Positions 48,317 to 56,982 are shown, counted from the stretch's first letter. The stretch is 64,000 nt of DNA from Paraburkholderia kirstenboschensis (GCF_904848585.1 NZ_CAJHCR010000007.1:186001-250000); one strand, 5' to 3'. Translations and numbers: made by a program. The notes: generated from the letters alone by a model not told the origin.

Positions 48317-49261
48317 ATGTTAGCCACTCTCGAGATCCTGCTCCCCGTTTTCGGCCTCATATTCGCGGGCTTTGCCTGTCGGCGGCGCGGCGTGCTCGGG
48401 CCAAACTCGGCATCGGAGCTCAATCGCTTCGTGGTCGGGCTCGCGCTGCCCGCGCTGCTGTTCGACACCATGGCGCGCGCCACGTGGGAGCAGTTGTATC
48501 AGCCGGCGTTTGTCGTCACGTTTTCGATTGCATGCGCCGGCGTCTTTGCTGTGATTCTCGTCATGCGGCTGCTGAGCGGTCGGCATCTCGCCGATGCGAG
48601 CGTCGACGCGATCGCCGCGTCGTATCCGAACACCGGCTACATCGGCTTTCCGCTCGGCATGATTGCGTTCGGCCAGGCGAGCCTGACACCCACCACCATC
48701 GCGACGATACTCGTCGCATGCGTGCTGTTTGCAGGCGCCATCGTGTTGATCGAAGTCGGCTTGCAGACTGAACGCACACCGCACAGGCTCGGCTTGAAAG
48801 TGCTGCGCTCGCTGGCGCGCAACCCGCTGATCGTGTCGCCGATTGCCGGCGCGCTGTTTGCCGGTCTGCACGTGGCGATGCCGCCAAGCGCGGAGACGTT
48901 CCTGAAGATGCTGAGCGGCGCGGCCAGTCCTTGCGCGCTGGTCAGCCTCGGCTTGTTCCTCGCCGAAAAGCGTCCGTCCGAATCAGGTACGCGCGGCATT
49001 GCGTTGCTGCTGACGCTCGTCAAGCTGGTCGTGCAGCCCGCGTTGACATGGTGGCTCGCGGCGCGCGTCTTCCGGCTCTCGCCCGCGCTGGTCGAAATGG
49101 CGGTCGTGCTCGCGGCGCTGCCCACGGGCACCGGCCCGTTCATGCTAGCCGAGTTCTACGAACGCGAAGCGCACATCACCTCGCGCACAATTCTGTTATC
49201 GACGGTAGGCTCTGTCGTGACGTTGTCGCTCCTGCTGCTGTGGATGGGCCATCGCACCTGA
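48317..49261 (+). CDS. AEC (auxin efflux carrier) family transporter
   Basis: About 314 residues and ten hydrophobic helices. The family pattern is seen in the N-terminal PVFGLIFAGFACRRRG, ELNRFVVGLALPALLFDTMA, and the crossing-helix motif SYPNTGYIGFPLG. The ATG at 48317 gives a short cytosolic-free N-terminus; a TTG at 48281 is an alternative. Bacterial AEC carriers move malate, malonate or other carboxylates. Presumed target of the divergent LysR protein. Confidence 0.86.
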   Translation: MLATLEILLPVFGLIFAGFACRRRGVLGPNSASELNRFVVGLALPALLFDTMARATWEQLYQPAFVVTFSIACAGVFAVILVMRLLSGRHLADASVDAIAASYPNTGYIGFPLGMIAFGQASLTPTTIATILVACVLFAGAIVLIEVGLQTERTPHRLGLKVLRSLARNPLIVSPIAGALFAGLHVAMPPSAETFLKMLSGAASPCALVSLGLFLAEKRPSESGTRGIALLLTLVKLVVQPALTWWLAARVFRLSPALVEMAVVLAALPTGTGPFMLAEFYEREAHITSRTILLSTVGSVVTLSLLLLWMGHRT

Positions 49262-49387
49262 ACCGAAGCAGCGAAGCACTCGCAGGATGCACACTTCTCC
49301 ATCGTCGAAGCGTCACACGCTAAGATTGAGGCCGCCGGGTCCACGCGAGCCCCGGATATGACAAAAGAGTTTGCCTCGGAGAATCTG

Positions 49388-49966
49388 ATGCCTGAAGAGT
49401 ATGAAGTGCATGGTCCACACGACCATGCGGTGCAGCACACCGGCCACCACGACGCGGACTCTTTCGGGAGCCGCATGGCCGTGATAACGGCGGTCCTCGC
49501 GACGATTGGCGCGTTGTGCGCGTATCAAAGCGGAAACAGCGAGAACCTCGCGCTGTACTACAAGAACGAAGCCGCGATCAAAAAGACCGAAGCGTCGAAC
49601 CAATGGAACTACTACCAGGCCAAGGGCGAAAAGCAGAATCTCGCGGAGCTGGGCGCGGCGCTGTCGATCGCCAATTCCGACGCGCATGCGAAATTTCTCG
49701 CGGACGTCGACAAGTACAAGCAGCAAAAAGAGCCGATCCGCGCGAAGGCTGAAGCGATCGAAAAAGAAGTGCTCGACAACGACGCGAAGAGCGAGACGCT
49801 GCTGCATGGCCATCATCGCTGGGCGCAGGCCACTACGCTGATTCAGGTTGCCATCGCTCTGTGCGCGATCACGCTGCTTACGCGCAAAAAATGGTTGCGC
49901 AATGTGTCGTTCGTGGTCGCTGCAGCGGGCATCGCGACCGGTGCAGTGGCCTTCTTCTCGGCTTGA
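49388..49966 (+). CDS. DUF4337 membrane protein
   Basis: 192 residues. The start at 49388 has CGGAG upstream and gives the family's N-terminus EEYEVHGPHDH; an ATG 30 bases further upstream is also possible. One helix near residue 30-48 (MAVITAVLATIGALCAY), then a long coiled-coil-like periplasmic region (residues ~60-140), and two C-terminal helices. DUF4337 has no known function. It is followed after 12 bases by the LysE gene. Confidence 0.82.
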   Translation: MPEEYEVHGPHDHAVQHTGHHDADSFGSRMAVITAVLATIGALCAYQSGNSENLALYYKNEAAIKKTEASNQWNYYQAKGEKQNLAELGAALSIANSDAHAKFLADVDKYKQQKEPIRAKAEAIEKEVLDNDAKSETLLHGHHRWAQATTLIQVAIALCAITLLTRKKWLRNVSFVVAAAGIATGAVAFFSA

Positions 49967-49978
49967 CCGGAGCTTCGC

Positions 49979-50596
49979 GTGGTAGACAGTTCAGCCGTTC
50001 TCGGCGTGTTATCCGTATATGTGGCCGGCGTCGTGATTCCCGGTCCGAACTTCGTTGCGGTCGCGCATAAGGCGGCCTCCGCCACACGCACCGAAGCGCT
50101 TGCAGTGGTGGCGGGCATTGTGCTCGTCAATCTGTTCTGGGCGAGTTGCGCAATCCTCGGCGTCGGCATTGTGTTCGCGGCGTTTCCGTGGCTGGCCTTC
50201 GCCGTTAAAGTGGCCGGCGCCGCTTATCTGATGTGGTTCGGCGGACGGCTGATCGTCAAGGCTTCCGCAGGCAAGCCGCAACAGAATGCGCAGGCGCCTG
50301 GCGGCAGCGTCCGTCAGGCGTTCGCTCAAGGCTTTGCGACCAATATCGCGAATCCAAAGTCAGTCGCGTTTTTTGCCGCGGTGTTTTCGTCGGCGGCGCC
50401 GCCGCATGAGAGCGTCGGCACTTTCGTCGCGATGCTGGGCATGGTGTTCGTCGTGGCAAGCAGCTGGTATGGCTTCGTTGCGCTCACGTTGTCGCATGCG
50501 CGGATCGCGTCCGCGTACCGACGCAGCAAGGCATGGGTCGACCGCGTGTGCGGCGGCGTGATCATCGCGCTGGGCGTGCGTCAGTTGATCCGCTAG
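49979..50596 (+). CDS. LysE family translocator
   Basis: 205 residues, six helices, with the LysE/RhtB signature VIPGPNFVAVAHKAAS near residue 17 and ATNIANPKSVAFFAAVF near 125. Start is GTG, with CCGGAG upstream. Exports amino acids or derivatives by proton antiport. Likely co-transcribed with DUF4337. Confidence 0.86.
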   Translation: MVDSSAVLGVLSVYVAGVVIPGPNFVAVAHKAASATRTEALAVVAGIVLVNLFWASCAILGVGIVFAAFPWLAFAVKVAGAAYLMWFGGRLIVKASAGKPQQNAQAPGGSVRQAFAQGFATNIANPKSVAFFAAVFSSAAPPHESVGTFVAMLGMVFVVASSWYGFVALTLSHARIASAYRRSKAWVDRVCGGVIIALGVRQLIR

Positions 50597-50715
50597 CGGG
50601 TTCTATGGCGTGTTCGGTAACGCCTCCCACTGCGCTTCGCAGAACGCCATCGTCGGCGAACGGCCGCGCGCAGTGCCGTGGCTATGCCCGGTTTATGCGC
50701 ACAAAGTTGCGCAGC

Positions 50716-51990
50716 CTACTGCATCACCGCACGCGCGCGTTCGAGCAACAACTCGCGCTCGCGTGCGTTGCGCGTCATCGCGGCAGCACGTTCGAAGTCG
50801 GCGCGCGCTTCATCCATGCGACCGAGTTTCGCGAGCAGATCGCCGCGCACGCTCGGAAGCCAGTGATAGTTGGCGAGCGCCGCATCTGCCGCGAGCGCAT
50901 CCACGATCTCCAGGCCTGCCGCCGGCCCGAACGCCATACCCACCGCGACCGCGCGATTCAATTCGACAACCGGCGACGGCGCGACCTGCGCAAGCGCGTC
51001 GTACAGCGCGACGATCTGCGCCCAGTCGGTGTCTTCTGCTCGATGCGCGCGGGCATGACACGCGGCTAGCGCGGCTTGCAGCGCGTACGGCCCGCTCGCG
51101 CCGCCAAGCGCGTGCGCGGTGTTGAGCGCGGCCAGCCCGCGACGGATCAGAAGCGGGTCCCAACGGCTTCGGTCCTGATCGAGCAACAGAATGGGGCGCC
51201 CGTGTGCATCGGTGCGCGCATGCGTGCGCGACGCCTGAATCTCCATCAGCGCGACAAGGCCGTGCACTTCACTTTCGTCAGGCACGAGACCGCTGAGCAC
51301 GCGCCCGAGCCGCAGCGCTTCTTCGCAGAGCGCAGGACGCATCCAGTCGTCACCGGCCGTTGCCGAATAGCCTTCGTTGAAAATCAGGTAGATCACCTGC
51401 AACACCGACGCGAGTCTCGGCGCACGCGCTTCCGCCTGCGGCACTTCGAACGGCACCTTCGCCGCCGACAGCGTCCGCTTCGCGCGGACAATGCGCTGCG
51501 CGACGGTCGGTTCCGGCACAAGAAAGGCGCGCGCGATCTCGTCCGTCGTCAAGCCGCCGAGCAAACGCAGCGTAAGCGCGACACGCGCGTCGGTGGACAA
51601 CACCGGATGGCATGCAGTGAAGACGAGCCGCAGCAGGTCGTCGCCGATATCGTCGACACGCGCGGCGTCGAGCGCATCGACGAAATCCGGTACGACATGC
51701 GCCTCGAGCGCGTCCAGGTCGTGACCCAGCTCCTCGCGCTTGCGCGCGTGCAACGCTTCCTGCCGCAAGCGGTCGAGGGCGCGATTCTTTGCGGTCGCCA
51801 TCAGCCACGCTCCGGGATTGTCGGGCACGCCCGCGTCGGGCCAATGTTCGAGTGCCGACACGAGCGCGTCTTGCGCCAGCTCTTCGGCGAGCCCGACGTC
51901 GCGCACCATCCGCGCGACGTAGGCGATGACCTTGGCGGACTCGATCCGCCAGACTGCCTCGATGGCACGGTGAGTGGCCAGTTTCGTCAC
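50716..51990 (-). CDS. ECF42-type RNA polymerase sigma factor (DUF6596 C-terminal extension)
   Basis: 424 residues. Sigma region 2 is at ~10-80 (ESAKVIAYVARMVRDVGLAEE; NPGAWLMATAKNRALDRLR), and region 4 at ~130-185 (ALTLRLLGGLTTDEIARAFL; PEPTVAQRIVRAKRTL). A ~230-residue helical, TPR-like C-terminal domain follows (IYLIFNEGYSATAGDDW near 205), the DUF6596 hallmark of ECF42. It begins 4 bases after the VOC gene and is last in an operon with two DGPF/YCII proteins, the conserved ECF42 context. No anti-sigma factor is present; control is thought to run through the C-terminal domain. Confidence 0.88.
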   Translation of the reverse strand: MTKLATHRAIEAVWRIESAKVIAYVARMVRDVGLAEELAQDALVSALEHWPDAGVPDNPGAWLMATAKNRALDRLRQEALHARKREELGHDLDALEAHVVPDFVDALDAARVDDIGDDLLRLVFTACHPVLSTDARVALTLRLLGGLTTDEIARAFLVPEPTVAQRIVRAKRTLSAAKVPFEVPQAEARAPRLASVLQVIYLIFNEGYSATAGDDWMRPALCEEALRLGRVLSGLVPDESEVHGLVALMEIQASRTHARTDAHGRPILLLDQDRSRWDPLLIRRGLAALNTAHALGGASGPYALQAALAACHARAHRAEDTDWAQIVALYDALAQVAPSPVVELNRAVAVGMAFGPAAGLEIVDALAADAALANYHWLPSVRGDLLAKLGRMDEARADFERAAAMTRNARERELLLERARAVMQ

Positions 51991-51994
51991 AGGC

Positions 51995-52402
51995 TCAGCC
52001 CGGCGCCTTCGCGTTGGGGTCCATGTAGATCAGCTCCCAGATATGCCCGTCGATGTCTTCGAAACCGTGGCCGTACATGAAGCCGTAGTCCTGCGGCGCG
52101 CGCGGCGCGGTGCCGCCCGCAGCGAGCGCTTTGGCGACGAGCGCATCGACCTCGCCCCGGCTTTCGCATGACAGGCCTACGAGCGCTTCGGTGCTTTCCT
52201 TCGGATCGCAAAGCGACTTGCGCGTGAAGGACTTGAACAGGTTCTTGACCAGCAGCATCGCGTAAAGATTTTCACCGAGGATCAAACACGCCGCCTGATC
52301 GTTAGTGAATTGCGGATCGAAATTGAAACCGAGTGCGCTGAAGAATGCCTTTGACCGTTCGAGTTTATCGACCGCGAGATTGACGAAGATCTGCTTGTGC
52401 AT
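51995..52402 (-). CDS. VOC family protein
   Basis: 135 residues (KQIFVNLAVDKLERSKAFFSALGF; C-terminal YGHGFEDIDGHIWELIYMDP). The second module keeps the Glu of VOC metal sites (E in WELIYMD). It lies in the ECF42 operon, 4 bases before the sigma gene and 30 after the YCII gene. It may sense or convert the compound that triggers the sigma factor. Confidence 0.83.
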   Translation of the reverse strand: MHKQIFVNLAVDKLERSKAFFSALGFNFDPQFTNDQAACLILGENLYAMLLVKNLFKSFTRKSLCDPKESTEALVGLSCESRGEVDALVAKALAAGGTAPRAPQDYGFMYGHGFEDIDGHIWELIYMDPNAKAPG

Positions 52403-52432
52403 GATGGAGTCCAGTAATCGGTTGGCGTGAAG

Positions 52433-52846
52433 TCAGCGGCGGCCCGCTTCCAGTTCACGAAAGCGCTCGAGTTCCGCACTCGGCTCGAAGTCGTCGAGTT
52501 CGTAGAGTTGCCGCACTTCGATTTCGCCATCAGCCTGTTCGCCGAACGGCGCGGGAAAACGCCGCGCCCATTCCATCGCTTCTTCACGCGAACGCACCTG
52601 GATCAGCGTGTAGCCGGCGATCAATTCCTTTGTTTCGGCAAACGGACCGTCGATTACCGAGCGCTGACCGCCGCTGTAACGAACGCGCCATCCTTTCGAA
52701 CTGGGCTGCAAGCCGGTGGCGTCCAGCAGCACGCCTGCCCTGGCGAGTTCTTCGTGGTACGCGCCCATCGCGGCCATCAGGGACGCTTCTGGCATTTCGC
52801 CGGCTTCGCTCGCGGCAGTCGCCTTCACCAGGATCATGAATCGCAT
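52433..52846 (-). CDS. YCII/DGPF domain protein
   Basis: 137 residues: RFMILVKATAASEAGEMPE at the N-terminus and the signature IDGPFAETKELIAGY near residue 66, in the ferredoxin-like alpha-beta barrel YCII family. The C-terminal extension IEVRQLYELDDF is typical of ECF42-linked members. Second gene of the operon. Confidence 0.85.
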   Translation of the reverse strand: MRFMILVKATAASEAGEMPEASLMAAMGAYHEELARAGVLLDATGLQPSSKGWRVRYSGGQRSVIDGPFAETKELIAGYTLIQVRSREEAMEWARRFPAPFGEQADGEIEVRQLYELDDFEPSAELERFRELEAGRR

Positions 52847-52997
52847 CGCCGTCTCTCCTTTCGTCGTGAGGTTTGAGGTTGTGTAGTTGAGCGTGGCGCA
52901 TTGGCCTGCTCTTACTCACACGACGAGCAATGCGCGAGCGATTCGACAGATACGCTGGGCGCCTGGGGAAAACCCCGAGCAAAGAGACGCAGACAAC

Positions 52998-53351
52998 CTA
53001 TGCAAAGCACGGGCCGAGCTTGCGTACCTCGACGGTGCACCAGGTGGCCGCCGGACAGGCTTGCGCAATGGCGACCGCTTCCTCGCGCGAGTCGCAATCG
53101 AGAAGGAAAAAGCCGCCGACCATTTCCTTTGCTTCTGCGAAGGGTCCGTCGAGCAGTTTCGGCTGTCCGTCGCGCACCTGCACCCGCACGGCGTCGCGAG
53201 ACGAAGTGAGCGATTCGACCGCGAGCAGTTGGCCGCGCTCCTTGAGGTCGGCGGCGAAACGCACCATCTGATCGTAGACTTCACGGCCTTTCGCCTCGCC
53301 GCGCTCGATGCGTTGTTCCGGAGGCTCGACAATCAGCAGCATATAAGACAT
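52998..53351 (-). CDS. YCII/DGPF domain protein
   Basis: 117 residues from the ATG at 53351 (SYMLLIVEPPEQRIERGEAKG), with the signature LLDGPFAEAKEMVGGFFLL near residue 69 and C-terminal CTVEVRKLGPC. The upstream open frame is not protein-like and is excluded. First gene of the ECF42 operon; 151 bases separate it from the second YCII gene. Confidence 0.85.
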   Translation of the reverse strand: MSYMLLIVEPPEQRIERGEAKGREVYDQMVRFAADLKERGQLLAVESLTSSRDAVRVQVRDGQPKLLDGPFAEAKEMVGGFFLLDCDSREEAVAIAQACPAATWCTVEVRKLGPCFA

Positions 53352-53489
53352 GGCGTCTCCAATAAATTGCGCTGCGGACAGGCGCCCGGCAGTCGTATGG
53401 CGGCAGAAAAACGCGCCTGGGGTGAGCGCGGGAAGCCAGTCTAACAAGCGCGGATCGTTCCGGTAAGACTGAACCGCGGACTAATCGGC

Positions 53490-53528
53490 GGGGAGCCGCG
53501 CGCTCTTACGGAGACTCGTAAGCTCCCC
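53490..53528. promoter_or_regulatory. Bulged hairpin in the region divergent between the YCII operon and an orphan ORF
   Basis: The outer 6-bp stem (53490-53495 GGGGAG with 53523-53528) stacks directly on an inner 6-bp stem (53505-53510 CTTACG with 53517-53522), leaving a 9-base one-sided bulge. No T-run. Could be a regulatory RNA element in either direction or chance. Confidence 0.3.
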
Positions 53529-53624
53529 GGCTTTGCGGATTTACTTTTGCCGCGCGGCACGCTTGCGCCGATTTGAAGTATTCTCCCCACGCACCATTAG
53601 CCGTCATATAAACGGGCGATAGAA

Positions 53625-53873
53625 GTGCGAGAAAACATACGCATCGTTTTCAATCCAACGACACCGCGCGGGGATTTTGCAGTGGGCAAGCCGAATAACA
53701 CCACGTTCGGGCAGTATCAAACGACGGTCAGCGCCGGAACCAATTCGCAAGGCGCTCGCACGTGTACGAATTGTCCGTTCCCCGCGCTGACCTCGGGCGG
53801 CTCGCGTCTGGTTGAACTCGGCGGCAATCAGAACTGGATCAGCTATTACGATGTGACGCAGTACAAGGATTAA
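53625..53873 (+). CDS. Hypothetical 82-residue protein
   Basis: GTG start; the frame is open only from 53601 (TAG just before). Polar, Asn/Thr/Gly-rich (KPNNTTFGQYQTTVSAG; CTNCPFPAL; NQNWISYYDVTQYKD), with one CxxC pair. There is no signal peptide and no recognised family. A good terminator follows 17 bases after the stop, which argues that the transcript is real. Ribosome binding site is weak, so an unusual start or a truncated 5' end is possible. Confidence 0.5.
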   Translation: MRENIRIVFNPTTPRGDFAVGKPNNTTFGQYQTTVSAGTNSQGARTCTNCPFPALTSGGSRLVELGGNQNWISYYDVTQYKD

Positions 53874-53890
53874 CCGTCACTGCACGAAAA

Positions 53891-53918
53891 AAACGCCCCG
53901 TGTGGGGCGTTTGTTTTA
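53891..53918 (+). terminator. Rho-independent terminator
   Basis: A 9-bp stem (53891-53899 AAACGCCCC with 53904-53912 GGGGCGTTT) with a GTGT loop is followed by GTTTTAT. A-run on the left means it can also serve the minus-strand gene ending at 53966. Confidence 0.88.
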
Positions 53919-53965
53919 TCTGCGGCTTTGCGGTTTTGCGGTTTTGCACTTTGCGCTTTTGCCGC

Positions 53966-54439
53966 TCAGAGCACCGCTTCGGCGATTGCTCTCGTCCGCG
54001 CGGACCGCATCAAACCTTCGATCATTCGCGCCTGAGCGTTTGCGATCTCGCTCAACGATGCCACGGACAATTGCTCGTCCAGAATCGCGAGCGACGTGCA
54101 CAGGCGTGCGTATTCGTCGTCACTGAGTGTCCACGCGCCGGTTCTCTGTTCGCGGCTGTCCAACTGGACCATGGCGGCGTGGCCGCTCTCGATATCGTCG
54201 ATAACGTCTTCGCCGAGGCCGAGGCGCGCAAGCTCCTGTGACACGAGCAAATGCCGGCTCAACGACATGTGCAGATCGCGCGAGCCGTGGCCGTGCTCGA
54301 ACGCGTCGAGCGCCGCATAGCACTGCAGAAGCATCGCAGCGGTAACCGGCGCGTGCGTGCTACGGCTTTGGGTCAGCGCACGCAACAGCGGCGACATGGC
54401 CGGCGGATTGTGTTTGCGGACTCGCGATTTACTGGACAT
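53966..54439 (-). CDS. Hypothetical protein of a Burkholderia-type helical family
   Basis: 157 residues from the ATG at 54439, preceded by a perfect anti-SD match AAGGAGGTGA (54445-54454 on the complement). A basic N-terminus (SSKSRVRKHNPPAMSPLLRAL) is followed by an all-helical body (LDAFEHGHGSRDLHMSLSRHL; LSDDEYARLCTSLAILDEQL). Similar proteins in Burkholderia are sometimes labelled Fis-family regulators, but I see no convincing HTH and do not adopt that name. Confidence 0.65.
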   Translation of the reverse strand: MSSKSRVRKHNPPAMSPLLRALTQSRSTHAPVTAAMLLQCYAALDAFEHGHGSRDLHMSLSRHLLVSQELARLGLGEDVIDDIESGHAAMVQLDSREQRTGAWTLSDDEYARLCTSLAILDEQLSVASLSEIANAQARMIEGLMRSARTRAIAEAVL

Positions 54440-54622
54440 AGGTTTCACCTCCTTCGCTAACTCTCGGCTTCGTCGCACGATCGGTATGATTTCCCGGCGA
54501 CGAGTGCCGCCGATGCGCCGGCGGCTGGACAGCCTCTAATGTGAGTCTGTGTAAGCATGATGGCAAGCGAATATTAAGTCCGGCTTAAAACGCGAAGGTC
54601 GCGCGCCTTCATCGCATCGACG

Positions 54623-54654
54623 AAAAAAAACCCTGTTCCCGCGAGAGAACAGGG
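54623..54654 (-). terminator. Rho-independent terminator on the minus strand
   Basis: An 8-bp stem (54631-54638 CCCTGTTC with 54647-54654 GAACAGGG) reads, on the minus strand, into eight T residues (54623-54630). The nearest upstream gene on that strand ends at 55291, over 630 bases away, so it probably ends a long untranslated tail or a separate small transcript. Confidence 0.85.
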
Positions 54655-54774
54655 CCGGACAGGATGGAAGAGTCGTGCTCGCGCGTGGATGCTCGCCGAC
54701 CTGTGACCATCGAAACTGAAACGCTGTTACTACCTGTCTTGCTACTTATGCTGCTGTTGCGAAGACATCTTCTG

Positions 54775-54918
54775 TACTTGTACTGCTACTGCTGAGACTT
54801 TCGTTGCGACTTCAACTGTTACTGGAAAACGGTCGTTGCCAGGTCAACTACTACCAGCACTGCAAAAACGGTTGTTGCTACGTCACCTGCTACTGCGCCA
54901 TTGTTCTGCTTCTACTTC
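54775..54918 (-). repeat. Four decayed tandem ~39-bp repeats
   Basis: Read on the minus strand, contiguous units at 54885-54918 (34 bases), 54846-54884 (39), 54814-54845 (32) and 54775-54813 (39) share a start like GACGTAGCAACAACCGTTTT. In-frame copies translate as DVATTVFAVLVVV and EVATKVSAVAVQV, so the ancestral unit was 13 codons. The 32-base unit has lost 7 bases relative to its neighbours, which breaks the frame. No intact start codon is found upstream. The rest of 54440-55290 shows no convincing gene; a plus-strand frame across it (54804-55283) looks spurious. Confidence 0.6.
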
Positions 54919-55290
54919 GTGCTGCGTTACTGCCCTGCCGCGTGGAACACCGCGGCAAACTGCCATCAACGGTACGGTTCAAAACAACACGGGGGAAGAC
55001 CGCGTCGATGGAGCTCGGTGACTTGTCGCTCCATGGAAAACAGTTTATGCGAGCGAGCGCTCAGGCAATTGGGCAAAAGGAAGGGATTTGCCGCGCCAGT
55101 TTGACGAATCGGCGTAACAATCGGGGACGCATGCAGGAGGGATGCGCAAGCCGCGTGAATGGCTCACACGCGAATGGCGGAACAAGCCGGCGAGCGGCGG
55201 CGCGATCGAGCGCCCGCTCGCACAAGACTCAGCGCGACGCGATCGCACGCAACGTCACGCGGACGATGCGTGCACAGCAATGAACCGCCA

Positions 55291-55560
55291 TCAGCGCGCG
55301 GCAAAATCGCTGATCGTCAACAGGACTCTATCTCCCGGACGTGCCAGCATTTTTCTTTCGGCGACAGCTGTGATGCGTTTGCGGCCATCCGCAAACGTTT
55401 TCAGCATGCGGTCCTCGGCAGCGCCGCGTTGCAGCCAGAAATGCTGCTCCAGCGCTTCACGCGTCACCGCGCATTCGAGGTCTCGTCCTCGCGCCGAAAG
55501 CTGGAAAATCACCGCGCGCCCGTCTGCCGAGACGCTAGGTTCAAGCTCGATAATCTCCAT
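55291..55560 (-). CDS. DUF1488 family protein
   Basis: 89 residues from the ATG at 55560. It matches the DUF1488 layout: VIFQLSARGRDLECAVTREALEQHF, then MLKTFADGRKRITAVAERKM and a C-terminal VLLTISDF. The family is a small cytosolic protein common in Burkholderiaceae with unknown function. The longer frame to 55638 lacks support. Confidence 0.8.
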   Translation of the reverse strand: MEIIELEPSVSADGRAVIFQLSARGRDLECAVTREALEQHFWLQRGAAEDRMLKTFADGRKRITAVAERKMLARPGDRVLLTISDFAAR

Positions 55561-55669
55561 GGCCCACCTCGCAAAGTTGGTTATGCCGTCCGCCGTACTG
55601 AAACGGACGACACCGAACAAAACTGAATAGACACGCAAACCGGCATCGATCTTTCGGCTGATGAATTCG

Positions 55670-56083
55670 CTACTGTGCTGCCGCCACGTTCATCGTAAGC
55701 GAACGCAACGGCGCGTGCATGTCCGCATCTCCCGACGACACCGCCGGCGTAGACGCGAGCCGGGGCGCGAGGCGAAGCGCCGGCGGAAACGCTCGCGCGC
55801 TCGCCGATGCAGGCATGCGCGCTCGGCCGCTCAACCACCACGAGCGTTTCACACAGAAGTCATGCAATAGCGTACTCAAGCCTTCGGACATCGAGTGTGT
55901 CCCGCCGCGCACTTCGCGCAACGCGGACGAAATCGCAAACCAGGAATGCGGCGGCCGTAGTTCGTGACACACCACACCGCGTGAATCGGCGAAACGCAGG
56001 CAGCCTGTGTCGGGATAGAAGACGAGCGTCATCGCGTCGCCATCTATCGCGCGCGTCAGAACATGTGGTTTCGTGTTCAGCAT
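55670..56083 (-). CDS. Hypothetical protein
   Basis: 137 residues from the ATG at 56083 (LNTKPHVLTRAIDGDAMTLVFYPDTGCLRFADSRG). The first ~80 residues look like a genuine small beta-rich domain (FADSRGVVCHELRPPHSWFAI), while the tail is an Ala/Arg/Pro-rich low-complexity stretch. No family recognised. The same frame stays open upstream to 56689, but that part is antisense to a GNAT gene. Confidence 0.45.
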   Translation of the reverse strand: MLNTKPHVLTRAIDGDAMTLVFYPDTGCLRFADSRGVVCHELRPPHSWFAISSALREVRGGTHSMSEGLSTLLHDFCVKRSWWLSGRARMPASASARAFPPALRLAPRLASTPAVSSGDADMHAPLRSLTMNVAAAQ

Positions 56084-56473
56084 TGTTCGTTGTATGCCAA
56101 GTGGCGCCGTTTCCCGGCGTTTCGGCGTGTCGCGCGCAAAGTCTCGAACCTGCGCGCGTAGCAATCCGCGGGTAGGGCAAAAGCAAGGCACATGCCAATC
56201 AAACCGAAACGCGTTGCGCTCACGCTCCGGCGACACGCAGAGCGCGCGTGCACAGCGTGTCGCGCAAGCGGCAAACATCGGCGGCGCCTGATGCATCGCG
56301 GCTAAAGTCACGGCGCCGCTTCCGGCTTTCGTGAGCCGCGCGAGCGGCGGCCAACCCACATTCTCTGCGCAGGCGCGCGCACTGGAACAAGCTAGCATGG
56401 TAAAAAAGCACTGGCAGCGTGACAATTCGCGCCAATTCTTACTAACGGGACCCGCACCCGGCACCGCTCCCAC
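56084..56473. other. 390-base gap
   Basis: Between divergent genes (hypothetical protein on minus, GNAT on plus). Only low-quality frames are seen, and no hairpin with T-run. It should hold the promoters of both genes. Confidence 0.3.
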
Positions 56474-56947
56474 ATGTCCGACGACGAAGCTGCGATGACC
56501 CTGCGCCCCGCCGTCGCGCGGGACGAGCCCTTTCTCTTCGAATTGCGCAAGACGACGATGACCGAACACCTCGCGCGTGTCGGCGAACCTGCGGACGACG
56601 CCGAACACCTCGCGCGTTTGCTGCATCGTTACGACGCCGCGCGTGTCATTTGTGTCGACGGCATGCCTGCCGGTTTGCTCAAAGCGCATCGCACTGATAC
56701 TGAATGGCTAGTCGTTCAATTGCAGATCGCGCCCGCGCTGCAAAGGCGCGGCATCGGCGAACGAGCGCTCAGCACAGTGCTGCGCGCCGCCGACGCCGAC
56801 GCATTGCCCGTCGCGCTAAAGGTGCTCAAAGGTAACCTGGCACAGCGCCTATACGAGCGGCTCGGTTTCGAAATCGTGGGCGAGGATGAAAGACAGTTTC
56901 ACATGAGGCGCGCGCCGCGCGCGTCGGCGGAAACTGAAGCAGAATAA
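56474..56947 (+). CDS. GNAT family N-acetyltransferase
   Basis: 157 residues: MTLRPAVARDEPFLFELRKTTMTEHL, motif A LQIAPALQRRGIGERALSTVL near 95, and VLKGNLAQRLYERLGFEIVGEDERQFHMRR at the end. Resembles small GNATs acting on amines; substrate unknown. Followed after 35 bases by the DOPA dioxygenase-family gene. Confidence 0.83.
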   Translation: MSDDEAAMTLRPAVARDEPFLFELRKTTMTEHLARVGEPADDAEHLARLLHRYDAARVICVDGMPAGLLKAHRTDTEWLVVQLQIAPALQRRGIGERALSTVLRAADADALPVALKVLKGNLAQRLYERLGFEIVGEDERQFHMRRAPRASAETEAE

Positions 56948-56982
56948 ATGGCGGATAACGACTGACACACCAAAGGCTCAGC

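Noticed and set aside
53966..54439. Calling this protein a Fis-family regulator
   Set aside because: Similar Burkholderia proteins carry that label, but no Fis-type HTH is visible.
54804..55283. 159-codon plus-strand frame rich in Leu, Cys, Tyr and Arg
   Set aside because: It arises from the reverse complement of the 39-bp repeats followed by basic low-complexity sequence; no start signal and no conserved pattern.
55670..56689. 339-codon minus-strand frame read as one gene
   Set aside because: Its first third is antisense to the GNAT gene at 56474 and its middle has no protein-like pattern; only the part from the ATG at 56083 was kept.
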